NCBI RefSeq assembly: GCF_042661025.1
Contig: NZ_JBHSWH010000001.1
Location: 3,100,001-3,164,000, forward strand
Length of the DNA stretch: 64,000 nt
Direction of reading: 5' to 3'
Source: Flexivirga alba
GTDB lineage: Bacteria > Actinomycetota > Actinomycetes > Actinomycetales > Dermatophilaceae
A model generated the notes under the pieces. That model saw only the letters and a program-made list of their open reading frames with translations, was not told the origin of the DNA and searched no databases. Made by a program: the position numbers and the translations under genes. Below, piece after piece: positions 45,385 through 54,115 of this stretch; the stretch's first letter is position 1; each line of letters starts with the position of its first letter.

Positions 45385-46242
45385 CTAGAAGATGCCGCGC
45401 GTACGCAGCCAGGGCAACGGATCAATCGCCGCGCCGCCGATGTGGATCTCCAGATGAAGGTGCGGTCCGGTGGAGTTCCCACTGTTGCCCGAGTAGGCAA
45501 CGACTTGGCCTGCGGACACCCGGGCGCCGGGTGCGACCAGTTGCCGGGACAGGTGTGCATAGACGGCGCCGACGCCGTTACCCACATCGATCGCCACCCG
45601 CAGGCCCTCCCCGCCGTTCCATCCGGCGGCAGCCACCACGCCGTCGTGGAGTGCTCGCACCGGCGTACCGATGGGTGCGGCGAAGTCGTCACCTTGGTGA
45701 TACGTCGAACCGATACCACCGGGTGAGACCCGGGAGCCGAACCCGGAGGTGAATGTTCCGCCGCATCCGGCGATCGCGCACACCCATTCGGGGTGAGGGC
45801 GGCCGGTGCTGCGGCTTGTCGTGGGGTGTTCTGCGGGTTGCTTGGTTGCCGTCTCAGGAGCGGGCGTTGGCCTGGCGGCGGAAGGACGCGGCGCGTTCGT
45901 GCTGCTGGGCGTGGTCCGAGTCTGATCCCGGGACGCGGCCCGGTCTCGTGCCGCCGCTGTCATCGGGGCCGTCGTCGACGCGCGCCGATCAGCGGCCGAC
46001 ATGCCCTCTCGCGTTGCTGCGGAATCGACCGACTGTCGTTGAGTCGCGACAGCTGCCGGGCGACCCCCGCTCTGACCAATCAGGCCCAGCGGCGACGCAC
46101 TGGCCGCGACCCCGGCGGCGACCGCGGACGCGGTGGCCGCGGCAACCACCGGTATGGCGACCTTGTGACGAGCGAGCGTGGTGCGTGCGCGGTGACGACC
46201 CACCGAGGAGTGCGCGCGGTGTCGCCCTGCGTAGCTTTTCAA
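45385..46242 (-). CDS. Secreted M23 peptidase (LytM-like)
   Basis: 285 aa from a TTG at 46242. Basic N-terminus, one signal/anchor helix (VAIPVVAAATASAVAAGVAA), a long Thr/Pro/Ala-rich linker and an M23 domain: TYHQGDDFAAPIGTPVRA (first His and Asp of the zinc site) and GPHLHLEIHIGG (HxH). Cleaves peptidoglycan cross-bridges or activates amidases. It has the full zinc site, so is expected to be active. Confidence 0.88.
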   Translation of the reverse strand: MKSYAGRHRAHSSVGRHRARTTLARHKVAIPVVAAATASAVAAGVAASASPLGLIGQSGGRPAAVATQRQSVDSAATREGMSAADRRASTTAPMTAAARDRAASRDQTRTTPSSTNAPRPSAARPTPAPETATKQPAEHPTTSRSTGRPHPEWVCAIAGCGGTFTSGFGSRVSPGGIGSTYHQGDDFAAPIGTPVRALHDGVVAAAGWNGGEGLRVAIDVGNGVGAVYAHLSRQLVAPGARVSAGQVVAYSGNSGNSTGPHLHLEIHIGGAAIDPLPWLRTRGIF

Positions 46243-46501
46243 CGATTTCTACCTCAGCTGATGGACGTGGGCTGCGTAGCCGCACGGGAAAAGGGTACCG
46301 AGCATTGACTGGCCGCACGGCAGCGCCTTGGCGCTCCACCGGATGCGAGAGTCGGCGTGCGTGACCGCGTCGGCTCAGCCATTTCTTGGACGACATCGGG
46401 ACCGTTCTACGGGCTATCACGCCTGCGGCCACGTGATCGTGATGATCGGTAGCGTCGGCGACGAAGAAACCGAGTCGGATGCTTTACCGTTGGGAGGCGT
46501 G

Positions 46502-46960
46502 GTGCTCAAATCTGGTGCTCCTGAGGGAGTGCCCGCCGTCTCGATGAGGATCGACCGGTCCGACCAGATGCTGTTACTCAGCATCACGGGTGTCGCCGGG
46601 CTGGTCGTCGCAGTAATGATGGCTGTCTTCGGCCTGCCGCCGGTCGACATTCACAGTCCGTTCCACGACGCGGGCATTATGGATCCGCTGTGCGGCGGGA
46701 CCCGGGCAGCGCGACTGACAGCTCAAGGTCATCTGCAGGCGGCGTGGCGGTATAACCCGCTAGGGATCCTGGCCACGGTAACGGCGGCGTTGGCTCTGGC
46801 GCGGTTCCTGGTCGGTCTGGCGACACACCGCTGGATCGCAGTTCGTTGCGCCTGGACCCCGAGACGTCGACGTGTCGCCTACGCCATCGCGATCGCCGCG
46901 ATGGTGGTCCTGGAGTTCCGGCAGCAGGGGCGCGCGGATCTACTGATGCAGCGGCACTGA
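46502..46960 (+). CDS. DUF2752 membrane protein
   Basis: About 152 aa from GTG 46502 (GGGAGG upstream; ATG 46544 also possible). Two or three helices; DUF2752 signature GIMDPLCGGTRAARLTAQGH followed by LQAAWRYNPLGILATV. Function of the family is unknown; it is a small membrane protein common in actinobacteria. Confidence 0.75.
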   Translation: MLKSGAPEGVPAVSMRIDRSDQMLLLSITGVAGLVVAVMMAVFGLPPVDIHSPFHDAGIMDPLCGGTRAARLTAQGHLQAAWRYNPLGILATVTAALALARFLVGLATHRWIAVRCAWTPRRRRVAYAIAIAAMVVLEFRQQGRADLLMQRH

Positions 46961-47035
46961 CCCGCCAGGGTGCGGCGTACGACAGGTTGATCAATTTCGC
47001 GGCCAGGTGTGTTCGGTAGGTCATTGGGCTTTTCG

Positions 47036-48049
47036 TTACATGCCGGAGTAGTTGTGCATGCCGGCGAAGGTGGACGACAGATTGACCAGGGTGAAGTTGG
47101 CCACCACGGCCAGGTATCCAGCTAGAGCGATGTAGGTGGCGCGCTTGGATTGCCAGCCGGCGGTGGCGCGGCCGTGCAGGTGTGCGGCGAACACGATCCA
47201 GACGATGAAGGTCCAGACCTCTTTGGGGTCCCACTGCCAGTAGGCGCCCCAGGCTTCCTGCGCCCAGATGGCTCCGGTGATGAGGGTGAAGGTCCACAGG
47301 ATGAAGCCAACGATGTTCATGCCGTAGGCGGCGCGCTCCAGAGTCTCGGCATCCGGTACGACGGCGAGCAGCCGGTGTCCAGCCATAGTGGGGTGGGTGT
47401 GGCGGCGGCGCTGGGCCAGTTGCAGCAGGCTGAGCGGGAACGCGATGGTGAAGAATCCGACGGCGCAGATGGCGATGGTGACGTGAATGCCGAGCCAGTA
47501 GCTTTGCAGCGCCGGCAAGAGTTGGGCGGCGCCGGTGTAGAACAGCAGCACGGCGGCCATCAGCGCGGCCAGGATCAATCCGGTGACGAATGCCCCAAGC
47601 CATTCCCAGTGTCGGCGTCTGGCCAGGGCCGCGTAGACGGTGGCGGCTGCCGCGCTGGCGGCGATGGTGAATTCGTACATGTTGCCGTTGGGCGGTCGCA
47701 TCACGGTGATGCCGCGCAGCACGACCGCTGCCAGGAGGCAGGCGGCGCCCAGGTACGTGAGGTTGACCGCGACGGCCGCGATTTGCCGGGCGTGCCTGGA
47801 GTCGCGGGGGTCGGATGCTGCGGCTGCCAGCGGCGACTGCTCGGGGGTCTCGAAGTGACCATCGGCGGCAGCCAGGTGATGGCTTCCGGACACACTGACC
47901 GGCGTGCGGGCCTCAGCCACGATCGCGGCTCCCAGGGGCCGGGTGCGGGCGGCCATGTAGAGCGCGAAGCAGATCAGTGTGACGGTGAACAGGCCCATGG
48001 CGGTGTAGACGGCCAGGTTGGCGTACGGGGCAAGCGCGGGATGGATCAT
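47036..48049 (-). CDS. ccsB: Cytochrome c biogenesis protein CcsB/ResC
   Basis: 337 aa from ATG 48049, which overlaps the ResB stop (ATTA). Heme-handling motif YWQWDPKEVWTFIVW (the WWD-type segment), conserved histidines in GIHVTIAI and AHLHG, and about eight helices. With ResB it exports heme and attaches it to apocytochromes c in System II. The longer frame upstream lies inside resB and is not used. Last gene of the operon. Confidence 0.92.
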   Translation of the reverse strand: MIHPALAPYANLAVYTAMGLFTVTLICFALYMAARTRPLGAAIVAEARTPVSVSGSHHLAAADGHFETPEQSPLAAAASDPRDSRHARQIAAVAVNLTYLGAACLLAAVVLRGITVMRPPNGNMYEFTIAASAAAATVYAALARRRHWEWLGAFVTGLILAALMAAVLLFYTGAAQLLPALQSYWLGIHVTIAICAVGFFTIAFPLSLLQLAQRRRHTHPTMAGHRLLAVVPDAETLERAAYGMNIVGFILWTFTLITGAIWAQEAWGAYWQWDPKEVWTFIVWIVFAAHLHGRATAGWQSKRATYIALAGYLAVVANFTLVNLSSTFAGMHNYSGM

Positions 48050-49683
48050 TACAGTCTCCTGTCGGGGGGCGCCTGACTGGTCAGGCGTGCGATGTGGTCG
48101 GCGAGCTCGTGCACCACGGCGGTGAGGGTGGGGTCGGTGCCTTTGGCCAATGCCCCGATGGTCACCACGGCGCCGGGCTGGTCCCCGGCGCTCGGGTCGG
48201 GTGTGACGCGGATGAAGACGCGGCGCCGCTTGACCAGCAGGGAGGTGATCAGTCCGGCGGCCGCGGCCAGTGCGGCCAGCAGCGTGAGGGTCTTGCCGGG
48301 GGTGTGCCGCACCGACAGGCCGGCCCAGCGAACCGTCCGGTCGAAGCTGATCGAGCCGCGCCCGTCGGGCAGCTGGACGGTCTGCCCGGGTGCCAGGCGA
48401 ATCAGCAGCGGAGCCCCACCAGGTTTGGTCAGCCGTTTCATCTGGCTGGTGTCCAGCGTGTACACGGACTGTGGTGCGTTGCCGGGGAACAGGTTCCCGG
48501 TCCACACCGATGCCACCAGGACCGGGTTGCGCAACCCGGGGAACAGGGAGGTGGGTCCACGAGTGAAGTTCTGGTCGGCGGTGGGCAGGAACAACCCGTC
48601 CAGCCCCAGCTCCTGGGGTGCGGCGGTGGTTACTTTGACGACGCCGGTGGACAGGTAGTTACCGTCCTGCGGCAGGAACGGGGTGGCGTCCTGGTAGACG
48701 ACCGCGCCCTTGGCGTCGCGGACGGTGAGGACGGGTGCGTACCCGTTGCCCAACAGGAACACTTCCGCGTCGCCGATCCGCAACGGGCTGTTGACCGCGA
48801 TCTGCGCCGGGTGTGGCCCGCCGGTGCCGGTGTCCACGGTGGCGTCGGCCAAAAACTTGCGCGGCTTGCCGAACTGGCTGCCGCCGACCTTGTCTTCGAA
48901 GGTGACGTTCATCTTGGTGACGTTCAGGTTGAACGAGGGCAGGTCCGCCGGGTTGACCAGTGGCCCGGCGCTGAACGTGTCCAGGGAGCCCAGTGCGGTG
49001 GAGAAGCCGCTGCCTTCGGGAACGATGACATCGGCGCGCCAGCTCCACAGGTGACCGATGGCCACCCCGACGATGACCAGGCACAGGCCGATGTGGAACG
49101 CCAGATTGCCGGTCTCGCGCAGGTAGCCGCTCTCAGCGGACAGGGTTGCCCGGTCGTGGCCGTGAACGCGGAACCTGCCGCGGCTCTTCCCGAGTCGGCC
49201 GGGCCGGCCGCGCAACGCCTGGCGGGCCGCCCCCAACGCCTGCTCTGCTGACACGGCGGTGACGATGTGGGTGTGTGCGGGAAGGCGGTCCAGTCGGCGC
49301 GGTGGCTTCGGTGGCCGGGACGTCAGCGCGCGCAGGTGGACTCGGGTGCGGGGCAGGATGCAGCCGATCAGTGAGATGAACAGCAGCAGGTAGACCGCGG
49401 AGAACCACGGGGAGGCGTACACGTCGAAGAAGCCGAGCCGGTCCATCCATGGCCCGCTGCCTCGGTGCGCGGCCAGGTACCGGGTGACTTTCCCGGCGTC
49501 GATGTTGCGCTGTGGAAACACCGATCCGGGGACCGCTGCGACGGCCAGCAGCAGCAGGAGGAACAGCGCGGTGCGCATGCTGGTCAGGTTGCGCCATACC
49601 CACCTGCCCCACCCGAGCGGTCCGAGTCGGGGCTGGCGTACGTCACCGGCGCGTGGCTTCGCGCGGGCGGGTGCGGTGGCCAT
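48049..49683 (-). CDS. resB: Cytochrome c biogenesis protein ResB
   Basis: 544 aa. N-terminal helices with SMRTALFLLLLLAVAAVPGS and PWFSAVYLLLFISLIGCILP, a further helix with ETGNLAFHIGLCLVIVGVAI, a large extracytoplasmic domain, and a last helix near 470 (LTLLAALAAAAGLITSLLVK). Typical ResB/Ccs1 size and layout. Three bases separate it from the CcdA stop side; together with CcsB forms the heme-lyase complex. Confidence 0.9.
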   Translation of the reverse strand: MATAPARAKPRAGDVRQPRLGPLGWGRWVWRNLTSMRTALFLLLLLAVAAVPGSVFPQRNIDAGKVTRYLAAHRGSGPWMDRLGFFDVYASPWFSAVYLLLFISLIGCILPRTRVHLRALTSRPPKPPRRLDRLPAHTHIVTAVSAEQALGAARQALRGRPGRLGKSRGRFRVHGHDRATLSAESGYLRETGNLAFHIGLCLVIVGVAIGHLWSWRADVIVPEGSGFSTALGSLDTFSAGPLVNPADLPSFNLNVTKMNVTFEDKVGGSQFGKPRKFLADATVDTGTGGPHPAQIAVNSPLRIGDAEVFLLGNGYAPVLTVRDAKGAVVYQDATPFLPQDGNYLSTGVVKVTTAAPQELGLDGLFLPTADQNFTRGPTSLFPGLRNPVLVASVWTGNLFPGNAPQSVYTLDTSQMKRLTKPGGAPLLIRLAPGQTVQLPDGRGSISFDRTVRWAGLSVRHTPGKTLTLLAALAAAAGLITSLLVKRRRVFIRVTPDPSAGDQPGAVVTIGALAKGTDPTLTAVVHELADHIARLTSQAPPDRRL

Positions 49684-49686
49684 GAT

Positions 49687-50430
49687 CTACAGCACCGTCT
49701 GGAATTGGGACACCAGCCGGGACTGGAGCCAGGTGATCGCGACTTCCCAGACGCCGGTCACCATCAGGGTCCCGACCAGGGCCAGGGCCAGGCCGCCGGT
49801 GACCTGGATCGGCCGATGGTGCACGCGTAGCCAGCCGCTCACGCGTCCGGCGCGCTGGTAGGCGCCGGCCATCACGATGAAGGGGACCCCGAGGCCGGCG
49901 CAGTACGCGGCGGCAAGGGCGGCGCCGCGGGTCACGGTGTGGGCCTGCGCCGATAGCGGCGCGGCCATCGCGAGGATCGCGGCCAGCGCCGGTCCCTGGC
50001 ACGGGCTCCAGCCGAGTCCGAAGACCGCCCCCAGCAGCGGGGCTCCGGCCAACCCGGCCGCGGGTCGCCAGGACGGTGCCCGGGCGAACCGGCTGCCGAC
50101 TCCAAGGAACAGGACGGCCATCACGAGGACCAGTGCGCCGCCGATCCGCAGCAGCAGCGGCTGGTGGACCTGCAGTCGCAGGCTCAGGGCGGAGACCGCA
50201 ACGGCCGTCAGTAGGTACACGCTGGAGAAGCCGGCCACGAACAACACCGCGCCCAGGAGCATCGGGGATCGGCGGCGGTGTTCCAGCGCGACGTCGGACA
50301 GCCCGGTGATGTAGCCGAGGAACCCGGGCACAAGTGGCAGCACGCACGGGGAGGCGAACGAGACCAGCCCGGCCAGCACCGCCACCGCCAGCGCCAGCGC
50401 GAATGGTCCCGCGGCCAGCTGCTGGATCAC
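49687..50430 (-). CDS. ccdA: CcdA-like thiol-disulfide transporter
   Basis: 247 aa, six helices, with the two redox cysteines in FASPCVLPLVPGFL and GWSPCQGPALAAIL. It moves reducing equivalents across the membrane to TlpA/ResA-type proteins. ATG 50430 overlaps the TlpA-like stop. Confidence 0.92.
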   Translation of the reverse strand: MIQQLAAGPFALALAVAVLAGLVSFASPCVLPLVPGFLGYITGLSDVALEHRRRSPMLLGAVLFVAGFSSVYLLTAVAVSALSLRLQVHQPLLLRIGGALVLVMAVLFLGVGSRFARAPSWRPAAGLAGAPLLGAVFGLGWSPCQGPALAAILAMAAPLSAQAHTVTRGAALAAAYCAGLGVPFIVMAGAYQRAGRVSGWLRVHHRPIQVTGGLALALVGTLMVTGVWEVAITWLQSRLVSQFQTVL

Positions 50431-51053
50431 CGGGTACCTGCGGCCGGTGTGCTGGGGATGACGTCCTGCACGAGCCCGACCAAGGTCGTCGCGTCAACCG
50501 GGCCCAGCACCCGGGCGGCGATCCGGCCCTGCTGGTCCAGCACCAGGGTGGTCGGGGTCGCCGGGGCCATCCCGTGCAATGCCAGCAGTGACTTGCCGCC
50601 CTCGTAGGCAAGTGACGGGTAGGGGATACGGTTCTTCACGACGAAGGACTGCGCCGACGCCGCCGATTCCTTGATATCCACGCCGACGAACGCGACTCCC
50701 GGTCGGGCGGCCCGCAGACGGGTGTAGGCCTTCTTCAAGTCCGGCGTCTCCTGGATGCACGGTGGGCACCAGGAGCCCCACACGTTGACCACGACGCCTC
50801 CGGTGCGGCCGGCCAGCGACCAGGTGGCCCCGTCGATGGTCGCCCCGGACAGCTGGAGCGGCTTGCCTCGGTCAGCCTGTGCGATCTGGGCGACGGTTCC
50901 GTCGCCGGCGACGTACCCCTTCTGGTCGCCGCCCTGCGCTTGCGCCGCGACCGAGTCCGGGTTGGTGGTGCCGCAGCCGGCCAGCGCACCGGTTCCGGCA
51001 AGGCCCAGCACGGCCAGCAGCATGTGGCGCCGGCGCACAGCGGGCCGATTCAC
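50427..51053 (-). CDS. TlpA/ResA-like thioredoxin lipoprotein
   Basis: 208 aa from GTG 51053, overlapping the Lgt-like stop. Signal with lipobox TGALAGCGTT, then an AhpC-TSA/Redoxin fold with WGSWCPPCIQE (CPPC active site) and cis-Pro region APATPTTLVL. Reduces apocytochrome c or copper-site cysteines outside the membrane. Directly before CcdA, its electron donor. Confidence 0.92.
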   Translation of the reverse strand: MNRPAVRRRHMLLAVLGLAGTGALAGCGTTNPDSVAAQAQGGDQKGYVAGDGTVAQIAQADRGKPLQLSGATIDGATWSLAGRTGGVVVNVWGSWCPPCIQETPDLKKAYTRLRAARPGVAFVGVDIKESAASAQSFVVKNRIPYPSLAYEGGKSLLALHGMAPATPTTLVLDQQGRIAARVLGPVDATTLVGLVQDVIPSTPAAGTR

Positions 51054-51940
51054 GTCAGGCGCCGGGGTGCGCAGCGCAACGACCGGTCCCGGGTGTACAG
51101 CCAGCCGATGCAGGCCACGCCGGCCAACGCGAGCACGAACGCGGCCAGTTGCGTGCCGGTCATACCCCACAGTGGCCGCTCGTCGACGGCGCGGGTGGCG
51201 TCGATCATGAGCCGTTGGGTGGCGTACCCGATGACGAACAGGGCGAACACGGCGCCTTCCGGGTGCGGGCGCCGCACCAACAGCCACCAGAGGAAGGCGG
51301 CGAGGATCAGGGCACCGACAAGGTCATATGCCGGTGTCAGGTGGTAGCTGCACCCGGCGAAAAACCGTCCGACGTCGGCGCAGGATTCCCCAACGCCTGG
51401 GGGGCGCGCGGGGCTGGGGCCGAACCCGGGTGCCAGGTCGGCGCCGAACGGCACCCGGTATGCCAGCGCGAACGCCGAGGTGGTTGGTTTGCCCAGGTGA
51501 TCGGTGAGCAGCAGGTCGCCAACGCGACCGATGCCGATGGCCAGCGCGATTGCCGGGGCGGCAAGATCCAGCACGAGACGTAGCGGCAGGTGGTTGTGGT
51601 GTAGCACCAAGAGGGCCACCGTGATCGCGACGATCAGCCCGCCAAACAGGGCCAAGCCGCCGTTCCAGATCTGTAGCACGCTGCCGACGGAGTCGAACTG
51701 GCCGGGGTGAGACAGCACGAAGTCAACACGGGCTCCCACGATTCCCGCGGGTATCGCCCACAGGATCGCCCGCTCTAGCACATCCCATGGCAGGTCGTTC
51801 CGGCGCGTCAGCCGCCGCAGGACCCAGTACCCGACGAAGATGCCCACCGCCGCGAGAAGTCCGTGCGGGGAGATCCCCAAAACTCCCGGCACGGGCCGGT
51901 AGCCGATGCCCAGCGCCGGGTTGAGGGATGGCGCGCTCAT
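51050..51940 (-). CDS. Lgt-like prolipoprotein diacylglyceryl transferase family protein
   Basis: 296 aa, about seven helices, with WNGGLALFGGLIVAI and GYATQRLMIDATRAVDER matching Lgt. In the signature GRxGNFxN the Asn is replaced (GRVGDLLLTDHLG), a residue important in characterised Lgt enzymes. It may be a specialised paralogue serving the lipoproteins of this island (TlpA, multicopper oxidase) or a protein with altered function. ATG 51940; upstream gene 4 bases away. Confidence 0.75.
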   Translation of the reverse strand: MSAPSLNPALGIGYRPVPGVLGISPHGLLAAVGIFVGYWVLRRLTRRNDLPWDVLERAILWAIPAGIVGARVDFVLSHPGQFDSVGSVLQIWNGGLALFGGLIVAITVALLVLHHNHLPLRLVLDLAAPAIALAIGIGRVGDLLLTDHLGKPTTSAFALAYRVPFGADLAPGFGPSPARPPGVGESCADVGRFFAGCSYHLTPAYDLVGALILAAFLWWLLVRRPHPEGAVFALFVIGYATQRLMIDATRAVDERPLWGMTGTQLAAFVLALAGVACIGWLYTRDRSLRCAPRRLT

Positions 51941-51944
51941 CGGT

Positions 51945-52184
51945 TCATGCCTTCGGCTCCGCCCGGCCGGCCAGGATGGCCCCTGCGAACGCAACGACGG
52001 CGGCGGTGGGGTAGCCGACGGTCAGGTCGGTCCAACCGGAGGGGTTGCCGCCCATGTGCATCACCGCGTGCACGGCCGCGATGACGAGGCCGATGAGCAT
52101 CAGCGCCTGGCCGAGCCGCACGAGCCGTCGGTGCCGTCGCCAGCGGGCAGGCATGGACGGTGGGGCAGGTGGGCTGTCGGGCAT
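51945..52184 (-). CDS. Small membrane protein
   Basis: 79 aa from ATG 52184. Basic N-terminus (ARWRRHRRLVRLGQALMLIG), two helices (LIGLVIAAVHAVMHMGGNPS, PTAAVVAFAGAILAG). First gene of the Lgt-TlpA-CcdA-ResB-CcsB series. No family assigned. Confidence 0.7.
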   Translation of the reverse strand: MPDSPPAPPSMPARWRRHRRLVRLGQALMLIGLVIAAVHAVMHMGGNPSGWTDLTVGYPTAAVVAFAGAILAGRAEPKA

Positions 52185-52311
52185 CCGGGATCGCTCCAGT
52201 CTGGGGTGTGTGCTGATATCACCGAGGGCACCGGGCGCTCGGAAGCCGGGGCGCGCCGTGGATCCACGTGTTTGCTCGGCTCGGGCTGCGGACCAGGTTG
52301 TTGGAGGGCGT

Positions 52312-52530
52312 CTAGCGCTTGTCCAGCAGGACACCATCGCCATGCGGTGGGTAACCGCCGAATTGGGATTGCCGCAACCGGCTGACCTCGGCGCGCAGCT
52401 GCTCGATCTCATTGCCTGACACTGGGTCGGCACTGGGGCTCTGGGACCGTCCCGGGCGCATCATCAGCCACATCATCAGCCCCATCCCAACGGGACATGC
52501 CAGGACTGGTAGGGCGTACAACCAATTCAT
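52312..52530 (-). CDS. Small single-helix membrane protein under a BlaI-type operator
   Basis: 72 aa from ATG 52530 with GGAGAGG upstream. One membrane helix with many Met (VLACPVGMGLMMWLMMRPGR) and a soluble tail with a short coiled coil (GNEIEQLRAEVSRLRQ). Met and Cys in the helix fit soft-metal environments. A CTAA-N5-TTAG palindrome 48 bases upstream suggests control by the neighbouring BlaI-like repressor. Confidence 0.7.
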   Translation of the reverse strand: MNWLYALPVLACPVGMGLMMWLMMRPGRSQSPSADPVSGNEIEQLRAEVSRLRQSQFGGYPPHGDGVLLDKR

Positions 52531-52577
52531 CGCTGAGCCTCTCCATGAGTCGTTACGCAAGAACCATACACGAAACA

Positions 52578-52592
52578 ACTAAGGAGATTAGT
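52578..52592. promoter_or_regulatory. BlaI/CopY-type operator
   Basis: ACTAAGGAGATTAGT, a perfect 5-base-arm palindrome with the core CTAA-N5-TTAG, as at 54049-54063. It lies upstream of the small membrane protein gene. Confidence 0.65.
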
Positions 52593-52632
52593 AGTAATCG
52601 GGGCGACGCCCGCAGCCAGCGGCACGAGGCCC

Positions 52633-53622
52633 TCATCCGGCCGCGCTGGGCATCGAGGCGGCAGCTACGGGCGTGCCAGTTGGGCAGTAGTCCATCTGGG
52701 TCGCCGACGCTGCCGGACCTACCGCCACCGCTACCGGCAATAGCAGCATCCCTATGGCCGCCGATGCGACCAGAGCCGTGCTGACGCGGCCTAGCGGTCT
52801 GTGCGGGTTGATGAGGCGACGGACCCTCGCCCCGGCGGTCGAGCCGCCCGCAGCCAGTGCCGCAACTGGCGCGGACGCGCTGCTCAGTGTCAAGAGGGCG
52901 TCAGCGAGGGCGAGACGGTTCCCGTCGTGGCCGATAGCCACGTCGTCGGCTAGCAGTTCAACCAACCGCGCGCTCTCGGCACGGGCGGTCGCAAACAGTG
53001 GCACCCGAGGGAACGCCTTTGCGGCTGTCTGTGACCACGCGAGAACCAGATCGTGCCGCTGCCGTGCGTGGGCTTGCTCATGGCGAAGCACCAGCGTGAG
53101 TTGTTCCTCGGTCAGGAGCTGCAATGCGCCCGAGGTGACGACGATCCGCCGATGGCGCCCGGGCAGGCAGTACACCGCTGGCTGGTCGGCGCTCAGCACT
53201 ACGGCACCCAGGCCGGGAACCGTCGTACCGACCAGGTCCAGGGCGGTTCGATGGCGGGACCTGCGGCGGCGCGCGTCCGCCAGCACGACGGTGAGGCACC
53301 AGGCCAGCCGTCCTAGGACGGTTGTCATCAGGATTGCCCCCGTCGCGGCAGCTGCCGCCCCGCCGGGCGACGAGTACTGGGCGCTCAGCGCCATCGCGCA
53401 TGCGCGCAGTAACTCTGCGAGGCCTCCGCTGACGCTGGCGGTGGGAATCAGCAGGGCGACGCCAGCGAGGGCAACCGCTGCCACGACGGACACGGTCAGG
53501 CATTGCCACGCAACAATTGCCAGTCGCGGCGCCCGGTCGCTCCAGCCGCCGGTCAAGAGCATCCAAGGGCCGACCATTGCGGCCATGGCGGCGTAACTCA
53601 ACAGAACTACCGCCGTGGTCAT
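52633..53622 (-). CDS. M56 membrane peptidase (BlaR1/MecR1-like)
   Basis: 329 aa. Several helices, zinc motif LRHEQAHARQRHD (HExxH), and a downstream acidic residue in LLADDVAIGHDG. The BlaR1 penicillin-binding sensor domain is absent; the C-terminus ends after one more helix with DYCPTG. ATG 53622 overlaps the BlaI-like stop. Such proteins are thought to relay an envelope signal by cleaving or triggering loss of the partner repressor. Confidence 0.88.
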   Translation of the reverse strand: MTTAVVLLSYAAMAAMVGPWMLLTGGWSDRAPRLAIVAWQCLTVSVVAAVALAGVALLIPTASVSGGLAELLRACAMALSAQYSSPGGAAAAATGAILMTTVLGRLAWCLTVVLADARRRRSRHRTALDLVGTTVPGLGAVVLSADQPAVYCLPGRHRRIVVTSGALQLLTEEQLTLVLRHEQAHARQRHDLVLAWSQTAAKAFPRVPLFATARAESARLVELLADDVAIGHDGNRLALADALLTLSSASAPVAALAAGGSTAGARVRRLINPHRPLGRVSTALVASAAIGMLLLPVAVAVGPAASATQMDYCPTGTPVAAASMPSAAG

Positions 53623-54007
53623 TGTGCGCCCCCGGAATCAGGACCCGAGCGGTCGGAGCGGGCGGCCTCGAGCAGCGTGCGAAGTTCGGCGGACTCGACG
53701 GGGTCCATTTCCTCTACCAACCGCACCAGTACGGCCGAGCGGTCCTTGGCCTCGGCGAGGGCTTCACCCATCAGCTGTGCGACATAGTCCTCCTGCTGGC
53801 CGCAGCGGCGTACAGGTTGGCCCTCCCGTGCTTGCGTCGGGTCAGCCATCCCTTGCGAAAGAGGATGTCCATCACCGTCTGCACCGTGGTGTATGCCGGC
53901 ACCGGGCTGCGCTGGAGTTCCTCCAGCACATCCCGGACTCGGACCGGGTCGCCGAGCGCCCACACTTGGTCCATGATCGCGGCCTCCAGGTCGCCAAAGC
54001 GCGGCAT
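53619..54007 (-). CDS. BlaI/MecI/CopY-family repressor (frame broken near 53792)
   Basis: ATG 54007 with AAGGAG 8 bases upstream. Winged helix FGDLEAAIMDQVWALGDPVR, AYTTVQTVMDILFRKGWL, RRKHGRANLYAAAAS. The frame then ends; adding one base (CC to CCC at 53792-53793) gives AASREDYVAQLMGEALAEAK and SAVLVRLVEEMDPVESAELR, the expected dimerisation helices, to 53619 (about 129 aa). It should bind the CTAA-N5-TTAG palindromes at 54049, 54091 and 52579. Confidence 0.85.
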
Positions 54008-54048
54008 CTGCAGGACTCCTTCTCCAGTCGTAGACTTCGTGTGCACAT

Positions 54049-54063
54049 CCTAAGCGGCTTAGG
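54049..54063. promoter_or_regulatory. BlaI-type operator 1
   Basis: CCTAAGCGGCTTAGG, perfect 6-base arms around CGG, about 40 bases before the BlaI start. Confidence 0.75.
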
Positions 54064-54090
54064 CAAGAGCGCCGACCCGCCAAGCACTTC

Positions 54091-54103
54091 CTAATCAGCC
54101 TAG
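54091..54103. promoter_or_regulatory. BlaI-type operator 2
   Basis: CTAATCAGCCTAG, the same core with one mismatch, just before the divergent BNR-repeat gene. It places that gene under the same repressor. Confidence 0.55.
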
Positions 54104-54115
54104 TAGAGTGTGCGC

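Noticed and set aside
52633..53622. Beta-lactam sensor BlaR1
   Set aside because: The M56 protein lacks the C-terminal penicillin-binding domain and no beta-lactamase gene is present.
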